A stretch of DNA of 64,000 nt, from positions 15,465,441 to 15,529,440 of the forward strand of contig JABBOT010000007.1 in NCBI GenBank assembly GCA_016165875.1, written 5' to 3'. Source of the stretch: Acanthopleura granulata. Taxonomy: Eukaryota > Mollusca > Polyplacophora > Chitonida > Chitonidae. Position 1 is the first letter of the stretch. Each line of letters opens with the position of its first letter. A model generated the notes under the pieces. It saw nothing but the letters and a program-made list of their open reading frames with translations. It did no database searches and was not told the DNA's origin. The position numbers and the translations under genes were made by a program. Of the stretch, positions 58,001 through 64,000 are shown piece after piece.

Positions 58001-61000
58001 CTGCATTCACAAGTAAGTACTGCTCCAGATCTTCAACAAATAAAGCAAACGATATAGGTGACAAAACCTCACCCTGTCGTGGCCCATAATTACATTCAAA
58101 ACCCTCATTTTTACATCCATTATTAGAGACACACGATTTCACCGACAGATATACAGCTTGCAATGCCTTTAACATTTTCGCTTTCACTTCAAGTTTTATC
58201 AGTTTATGCTACAATGGCCTCCGGTCTATACATTCAAACGCTTTCTGGAAATTCACAAAAGCTGGATAAATCTTTTTTGCTTGAGGAAAATAATTCGAGA
58301 CAATACTATGTAAAGAAATATTGCATCAGTGGTTCCAGTCTCCTCTTTAAAACCATGTTGTATATCAGTCCTTTTATCATATTTACGCCCCCAATCAATG
58401 AGTGTAACATTTAGGACACTGGTATACAGTTTAAACAAACAACCTGTCAAAGTTATGTCTCTGTAATTGGATGGTTCATCACAGTCACCTTTCTTCCGTA
58501 ACGATATTATTATACCTCCAGACCAGAGAGCTGGGAATTGTCCACTACTAAATATCACATTAAATAACTTTGTCAAAATTGGAGACAGTTGGTCAACACA
58601 CGATATGAAAAATTCATTTATCCTGAAATCAGTTCCATGGGTTTTATTACATTTGGATTTTATAGTAGCATCCTTAACCTCCTTTACAATAATGGGTTGG
58701 TCCAACTCTATGTATGCACATTCTATACCTTCATCGTCATCTATATTGACATTTAAATTTCCACAACCAATTTCTGCATGAAGAGACTTGAAATAATTGT
58801 AAAATTTGTCTGATGGTATATTTTCACAGCGCCGTCTATTACTCTTCGATTTAAAATATTTTCAAATTCATGCGGTTTACACTTTTTAAATTTACCTAAC
58901 ACTTGTATTTGATTCCTCTGATACTCGTTTTTAGACTTTCTGCATACTTATACATTCCTGGGGAGATGATCACTTACTCCAAACGAAGTGTCTTTCAGGT
59001 TTGATTTAGAGTTCCGAACTCTTTCGCGGTCAGGGAAATGATTGAATTTAGCAACTAGCGGCCTGCGTTTATCGGATTTTATCCTTCCCATACGGTGAAC
59101 TCTGCCCAGTTTTATGAAGTGTTTGGCATTCTCAACTTTCATCTCCTTTTCAAAAAACTCGAGAACAACATCTACCGGTGATTCATCCGCTGCCTCTGGG
59201 ACACCAAAGAACAGAAGATAGTCCCTCATGGGCCTCACCGTCAGATCGTCGATGTCCTCCTTCGGCCGTCTATTTTCGTCGCGAGGCGGCACCGTTACGT
59301 TACTCACACCAGTCATTCTATTCGCTAGGTCGCCTACATTTCTCTCTGTGTGTGTCGCACGATCACATAATGAGTTCAGCCGTTCTTTAAATGATTGAAC
59401 TCGAGGTGTCAAATCAGCAACTGCTGCGTGAATAGCATCTAACTGGACCATTTTTTGTTCATGTTATCAATTTTCACAATTCATACATCATACTTTGTGT
59501 TCTGTTTTGGTCGTGAGCAGCCACATAATAACCCCGGTAACCCGATGTATAGGTCACACCTTGAAGCAGCTGATGGGCGCTAGATAACACCTGGGACATA
59601 GGTGTACCTGGTTGATCCCTGTTCTCACCCATTTTGACGAGGCCGGTTAAAATGCATGTTGTTGTTGACTCCTTCAACCCTTCAACTAAACACCGATTCA
59701 CACTGTCGAAGTACGTCTTTACGAATATTCTTCGTTTAGCGCCTCACAAGTTACATTCAAATAAAGATATACATACACAGTTCACCCATTTCACCACCAC
59801 ACCGTAAATTTTTGGGGACAGTCAAAGAACGACCGTACAAAACACGTAAACATCGCTCAGCTCCAACTCCACATACATCTAACAATCCGCTGGAGGTGTG
59901 ACCTCAGTGTCTTCAGTAATCTGTCAGGAGTTAACCATGGTGCCTACTCAGACCTCATTGTCTTCACTAACCTGTGCAAAGTCAACCATGGTATCCATAC
60001 AACCTTCTGTCACTTCTTCACCAACCTGTATGAACTTAACCATGGTGTCTATATTCTGACCTCTATGTCTTCACTAACCTGTATAAAGTCAACCATGGCG
60101 TCTATACAATCCTCCATCACGTCTTCACTAGTAAAGACAGCCTTGTAGTCTGCCCCTGTCCAGCCATCAAATAAAATCCGAGGAACTGTCAAGAGAAGGG
60201 TTGACAGATTGTAGGCCTATGTTTAAAAAATGTGCACGTGTATTATGGCGAGTTATGCCCACCACAACACCGCCTGGAGTATGACTTTCCCTTTGTCACT
60301 CTTCTAAGAAAATATTTGCGTCAACAACTGATGATCAAAGTTTTGTCGATCTACAAAAAGTGAAGCCTTAGCTAAAAACCTTTTTTTCTAACTCAAAAAC
60401 ACACCAGTGCTTTGAGGAGGGCGAAGAGCACTCAAAACCCTCGGCTCAAAAACACACCAGTGGTTTGATGAGGACCAGAGGCACTCAAAATCCTCGACTG
60501 ACAAAAAACAAACAAACAAACAAACAAACAAACCAAAAAAAAACCAAACAAACAAACAAACAAAAAAAAGAAAAAAAAAAAACAAACAAAAAACAAACAA
60601 ACCCTGGAAATGTATTTTAACGACTTTTTCACTGCAAACACAAGCAGTGATAAGCTATATTTGAAGGAAAGAACCAGTATATTTGGCCCTTTAAAGTGTA
60701 AAATCTTACAAACTTGCAAGCAACAATAAAGGAACACGTGTGATAGAACTGCATGCATATAGGTATACAGGTATACTTGCCGATCTTGGTATTTCTTTTG
60801 GAGATCACGTCAGCAACCCACCCTGCAGAGAAGAATATGAAGAGGGGAGTTTCGAGTTCGAACTCTTTTGTCATAGACGGCAAAAAGAGTTCAACCGTGT
60901 GACTTGTCAAAAATGTCAGGCAATTTTGTTCAGTTTTATTTATCGATCACCCGTCTCGCCGTGTTAGGGAGCTACAAACAACCGCTCCTTCAATCAGCAG

Positions 61001-62225
61001 CTTTTTAAATTAAAAAACTTTTAGCTCCTCAGTTTTACCTATCGTACGTTTAGTCTAAGAAACTTTTTTGGAAACTTTTATTAGACGTAAATAAAAAATG
61101 TAAAAAAATGTAAATTATAAATGTAATCAGACATAGTTGCCTAACAGTTTTTGACAGGTCACATGGTACAGTAGAGCTTTTCTTACTTTCAGTGATAATA
61201 GAGTTCGATCTCGAAAGTACCCTATTCCTCACTGTTAATGATATTTTATGTCTTTATTTGAGTGCTGATTTACGCCGTACTCAAGAATATTTCACTTATA
61301 CGTCAGCGGTCAGCATTATGGAAGAGCTCAACGTGATGAAATTCCATGTCTTGGAGAGTTACACGAGCGCCCATTGTCACCTGAATGGGTTTGATATCAG
61401 TGCATGGCGGGTCGACACTTTCTCTATGTAATGGAACAATCAATCGGGTTCTGTTCACATAAACAGAAGCGGTACAGAGCGAACCTGTGTTGCAGGCCTA
61501 TCGTTTATAGGATAAAGGTTAAAAGCCGAGGAATTATCATGTGGCTGGCTTGCAATAAGACATCAGCTGGTTTATTGTTTTACTTTAAGAGTTGGGAGGC
61601 TTTAGACGTTCTGCGAGTACATCCGAGGGAATCCTTGCAACAGCAAGTATATTTGCATACAATATAGGACACACAAAAATAAATTTCAGGAGTTGACATT
61701 TTGAGTTTCCTCGATCGTAAGTCAAGGCGTAAGTTACATCAATGAGGTTCTGCGACTGCCCTCACCTTTATCAATGTCATGGCTGCCTTGCATGACGAAA
61801 GCTCCTCCTGGCTTCCGCTTTATCTGCAGCCAAACGGGCGAGACGTAGGTGAACTTAGCGCCGAACAACTTGGCCACGTCATACCCGTGGTTATTCCACT
61901 GGAAAGAGCACCAATATGGCCCAGGAAACAACATAAAACCAATGTCATTATTACATATTTTCTAAATTTATTTATTTGATTGGTGTTTTAGGCTGTACTC
62001 AAGAATATTTCACTTATACGACGGCGGCCAGCATTACGGTGGGAGGAAACCGGGCAGAAACCCACGACCATCTGCAGGACTCTGCCAGATCTTCCCTCGT
62101 ACGGCCGGGGAGAAAGCATGAGCCTGACCTGAACTCACAGCGACCATCATCACATATTAAAGGTTATATTAAAGAACATTTTAGACATGCATTGATTGTT
62201 AAGATATGTACTAAATATTTTCAGC

Positions 62226-62262
<37 letters not shown>

Positions 62263-63405
62263 TATATATTTTCTTTTTCATCTTTTCAAAAATGTTTATT
62301 TATTGTGCATAAAATCCATCCACACGATGATGAGAAGCCCTTTATGTCTTTAGCAGAGCAGTGGAGTTTATGATAAGATACTTCATTGCCCAAGACCAAT
62401 TGGTCCAACGGCCGACAGACAACGGACAAGTACATCGTATATGGCGGTGGGTTATAGCTTGTATACATCTCATTCTAAAATAGAACTAATCCTACTTCCT
62501 TCGTCAAGCCTATCTCGAGATATCAGCTCTAAGATACATTCAAGCCACTTTGCTCTACTGTACTCCTTTCAGAGGTCAAGCGGTAAGGTCACTCGATAGC
62601 GTGCGAGCATCATGTGATTCAGAATCATGTAACCATTAGATATGATGTCGTTGCGACACTGTGGTCGCCGTTTTGGGACTACGTCGTGTAAATAACATTC
62701 ATTTCCTTCGCTGATACCTCGTTCGCTTTTATTCCAAGTGCAATTCTATGGGTACTTTGAAGTCAGGATTATGAAATTCTTACTGGCAGCTTTCAAAAAT
62801 TTTGCGCCATTTTTGTGGCGAATGGTTCGTAAGTAAGTGCGAGTGCTATCTTTGTCTCGTTTATAGGAGTTCTTGTGAGAATGCGATTGGTGTACATCTA
62901 ACTATATGACAACTGATCTCTTAGCTTAAACGCTTGGAAAACAAAAAGACTTAAACTTCTAATTACAGATTTGGAATTTTCCGTCAGCATATGAAACCAG
63001 TTTTTGCCAGTTAGGATATTGCCTCTACAAAGGCAGAATATATTTTTTACGCAATTTGCTGAACATGTGGCAAACAAAAATAAAATAAAACTTGTCCTTT
63101 AATATGTTACACAGTAATATTCTGACGTCAGCAGGTACAGCCCGTGGCTTGCGCCACCTACCCATCTCCACCTGTTACCGTTAGGACAAGACATGTGTTC
63201 GTGTTAGTACCGATGGACGGTTTGTTTCTCTTTGGTGTGTTGTATAGCTGTGTATCCTCACCGGTGTGACGTAGCCCAGAACGTCTCCCTCAAACCGCTT
63301 CACCTCCTTCTCTGTCTCACAGAAAGACTTGTGTTGCTTTAAGATGTCCTGAGCCCGGATGGTAACCGACACTAGTCCGCGGTCTACGACGCTCTTGTCC
63401 TGCAC
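52080..63405 (-). CDS. CHID1: chitinase domain-containing protein 1-like, 10 exons visible, 5' end outside window
   Basis: Exons on the minus strand: 63262-63405, 61766-61898, 60781-60822, 60079-60185, 56027-56088, 55201-55293, 54630-54728, 53703-53858, 52738-52815, 52080-52221. They join in phase to 351 residues plus stop. Human CHID1 has 393, so the missing part is about the signal-peptide exon. Landmarks: [103 protein letters not shown] and [17 protein letters not shown]. The GH18 catalytic DxxDxDxE signature is absent (GGAVIEIW stands there), as in CHID1 generally, so it is a secreted or lysosomal chitin/saccharide-binding-type protein rather than a chitinase. The 42-bp exon uses a GC donor. 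A LINE and two MITEs lie in introns. Confidence 0.94.
52505..52675 (+). repeat. SINE family A, internally shortened
   Basis: Head tttatttatttcactggtgc, then acgccctatgctcaacaata, accagcattatggtggtagg and a jump to the distal cagacttccccacatacact. It lies in the last CHID1 intron. Confidence 0.75.
53596..53660 (-). repeat. SINE family A or related, reverse fragment
   Basis: cacccataaaactgatcccc and ttcttgtgtacggcgttaaa resemble the reverse complement of the SINE head region. Confidence 0.5.
53992..54308 (+). mobile_element. TIR-bearing MITE, copy 1, in a CHID1 intron
   Basis: Its ends, gggaaatttcaagttcgaac and the reverse complement gggagtttcgagttcgaact, form terminal inverted repeats of about 30 bp. 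It is 317 bp and non-coding. The inner part (ggcgagacgggtgatc, ctgctgattgaaggag) matches the copy at 60844-61222 in opposite orientation. Confidence 0.85.
55468..55610 (+). repeat. SINE family A, diverged and truncated
   Basis: tttatttatttgacttatga, aaataatatttcacctgtag and aacacagcccgaggaaactt match in order, with low identity. Confidence 0.6.
56133..56232. mobile_element. small MITE related to 21655-21780
   Basis: The left end tcccagtgtcatgaagtgcg and the right end gctttatggaacagactccc are imperfect inverted repeats with the same CATGAAGT-type core. It lies 45 bp upstream of a CHID1 exon (56027-56088) on the gene strand. Confidence 0.6.
56775..58940 (-). pseudogene. LINE ORF2 remnant: reverse transcriptase and C-terminal finger
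   Basis: Pieces in several frames: [27 protein letters not shown] (58253-58705); motif A near 58240, reading [13 protein letters not shown] where FVDF is expected (catalytic Asp to Asn) and followed by a stop; [13 protein letters not shown] and FVDDVVLL (57870-58187); [23 protein letters not shown] (57083-57586); and the finger-like end with [16 protein letters not shown] (56775-57002). It is broken by stops and frame changes and cannot be active. Confidence 0.8.
58948..59451 (-). pseudogene. LINE ORF1 (coiled coil plus RRM-type nucleic acid binding)
   Basis: 167 codons. The first about 50 residues are heptad-like ([22 protein letters not shown]). An RRM-like region follows with [41 protein letters not shown] and [17 protein letters not shown]. 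It is cut short at DHLPRNV, where the family normally continues. The ORF1 product binds element RNA. Confidence 0.8.
59889..60132 (-). repeat. 51-54-bp tandem array seeded by a CHID1 exon end and its 5' splice site
   Basis: On the gene strand the exon end (AGTGAAGACGTGATGGAGG to CTTTATACAG, 60079-60132) is followed by three and a half more units of 53, 54 and 51 bp and a partial one. Each unit ends in acag followed by GTTAGT, GTTGGT, GTTAGT and, in the last, ATTACT. Each contains an ACCATGGTT core. Confidence 0.93.
60388..60500 (+). repeat. tandem duplication, unit about 55 bp
   Basis: ctcaaaaacacaccagtgct with gaggagggc, then ctcaaaaacacaccagtggt with gatgaggac. Two units precede a microsatellite. 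Confidence 0.8.
60503..60602 (+). repeat. (CAAA)n / A-rich microsatellite
   Basis: Runs of caaa units interrupted by longer A stretches. Confidence 0.9.
60844..61222 (-). mobile_element. TIR-bearing MITE, copy 2, in a CHID1 intron
   Basis: The left end gggagtttcgagttcgaact and the reverse complement of the right end gggtactttcgagatcgaac are the same terminal repeats as copy 1. The inner sequence is homologous in reverse. Its edge is only 22 bp from the start of the CHID1 exon at 60781-60822, on the acceptor side. Confidence 0.85.
61240..61325 (+). repeat. SINE family A, 5' half
   Basis: ttatttgagtgctgatttac, gccgtactcaagaatatttc and acttatacgtcagcggtcag. It stops after cattatgg. Confidence 0.8.
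61965..62145 (+). repeat. SINE family A, good copy, 3'-truncated
   Basis: tttatttatttgattggtgt, gctgtactcaagaatatttc, acttatacgacggcggccag and acccacgaccatctgcagga, ending tgaactcacagcgacc. It is close to the inferred family sequence and lies just outside a CHID1 exon (61766-61898). Confidence 0.9.
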
Positions 63406-64000
63406 CTGCTATAGATAAAAAAACTCACTGCGTGAACCAGTGAGTCTTCAATGATTCTAACAGGGGATCTCACTGGGCAAGGACTGATGGCGACATTAGC
63501 ATACAGCATATCAGATAGTGCCGATAACTTACTTGTTTGGGTGGCATTGCGAAATTGAAACTGAACATGCAAATAATATGGCAGGCTTTCCATGGATGGC
63601 AAGATGGGACAGGGCACTGATCGAACCTGGGGTGAACACTTGAGTTCATCTTACCTTCTTTCCCGACAATGTCTAAGTTAATACAATCATTTTTTGTGGT
63701 TCTAGGCATCGAAACCAACATTCGTATACCAGCAGTCAACCTAAATGTGAGTTCCAGGTCAATAATCGCAAGATTACTTTCCAAAAACGACAAATAACAC
63801 AAACCCAGAAAGAACAAAGGAAATATATAAACAGAAAATTTGGACGGATTCACATAGTAAATATTAAAAAACAAACGAATTGGCTCAAAGGCAGCAGAGT
63901 TCTATGTGACGTTGTCAAGGAAGTGAAAAAGAAAGTAAAACTGGACCAGTTTACCAATGAACCTTTGCACAGTTGTGGAAGAAGCGACTTGGAAATATTA
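63406..64000. other. CHID1 intron, no exon recognised
   Basis: The missing first CHID1 exon (signal peptide) is not visible here. The minus-strand frame at 63470-63874 shows no CHID1 similarity. Confidence 0.45.

Larger units (their letters stand above)
56740..59460 (-). mobile_element. non-LTR retrotransposon (LINE), dead, internally deleted
   Basis: The order on the minus strand is ORF1, then RT, then a C-terminal zinc-finger region. The endonuclease domain of ORF2 is missing: only about 240 bp separate the ORF1 end from RT sequence. The L1/Tx1-type ORF1 suggests that broad group, though the RT style makes the family uncertain. It lies in the CHID1 intron between exons 60079-60185 and 56027-56088, on the same strand as the gene. 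Confidence 0.85.

Overview
The window is nuclear DNA of an invertebrate animal. Genes are split by introns, the intergenic space is AT-rich, and there are many dispersed SINE-like and MITE-like copies. The SINE family (a T-rich head, then a core containing TCAAGAATATTTCACTTATA) resembles repeats I associate with molluscs and other lophotrochozoans. That placement is an inference.

Four host protein genes can be read. (1) A thiopurine S-methyltransferase-like gene (TPMT) lies on the minus strand at 10538-17038. Its eight exons join in phase to 244 codons and cover human TPMT end to end. (2) An XK-related (XKR) membrane-protein gene lies on the plus strand at 21034-27281, with three exons and 484 codons. 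It sits head-to-head with TPMT, 4 kb away, and is followed by a repeat-rich 3' region. (3) A large single-exon protein kinase of 1125 codons lies on the minus strand at 39521-42898, with a spliced 5' leader. (4) A chitinase domain-containing protein 1-like gene (CHID1) lies on the minus strand at 52080-63405. Ten exons are visible and its first exon lies beyond the right edge.

Mobile DNA: a decayed Ty3/gypsy pol at 1-2055, followed by a zinc-finger ORF; a 5'-truncated Penelope-like element at 7838-10201, inserted in a SINE with a target duplication and carrying an inverted copy of its own tail; a dead, internally deleted LINE in a CHID1 intron; two inverted copies of a TIR MITE that flank five CHID1 exons; and a foldback element and a small MITE, each nested in SINE copies.

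The main unusual signal is that two neighbouring genes carry a minisatellite whose founder unit is the 3' end of a coding exon plus its 5' splice site. These are TPMT exon 6 (12 units of exactly 43 bp, including the real exon end) and the CHID1 exon at 60079-60185 (about 4.5 units of 51-54 bp). Each array lines up a row of decoy splice donors just downstream of the real one. Other leads are two GC-AG introns required by reading phase, and a perfect 11-residue repeat in the kinase with an invariant Gln that resembles a dynein light chain LC8-binding array. I found no rRNA, tRNA or CRISPR array.
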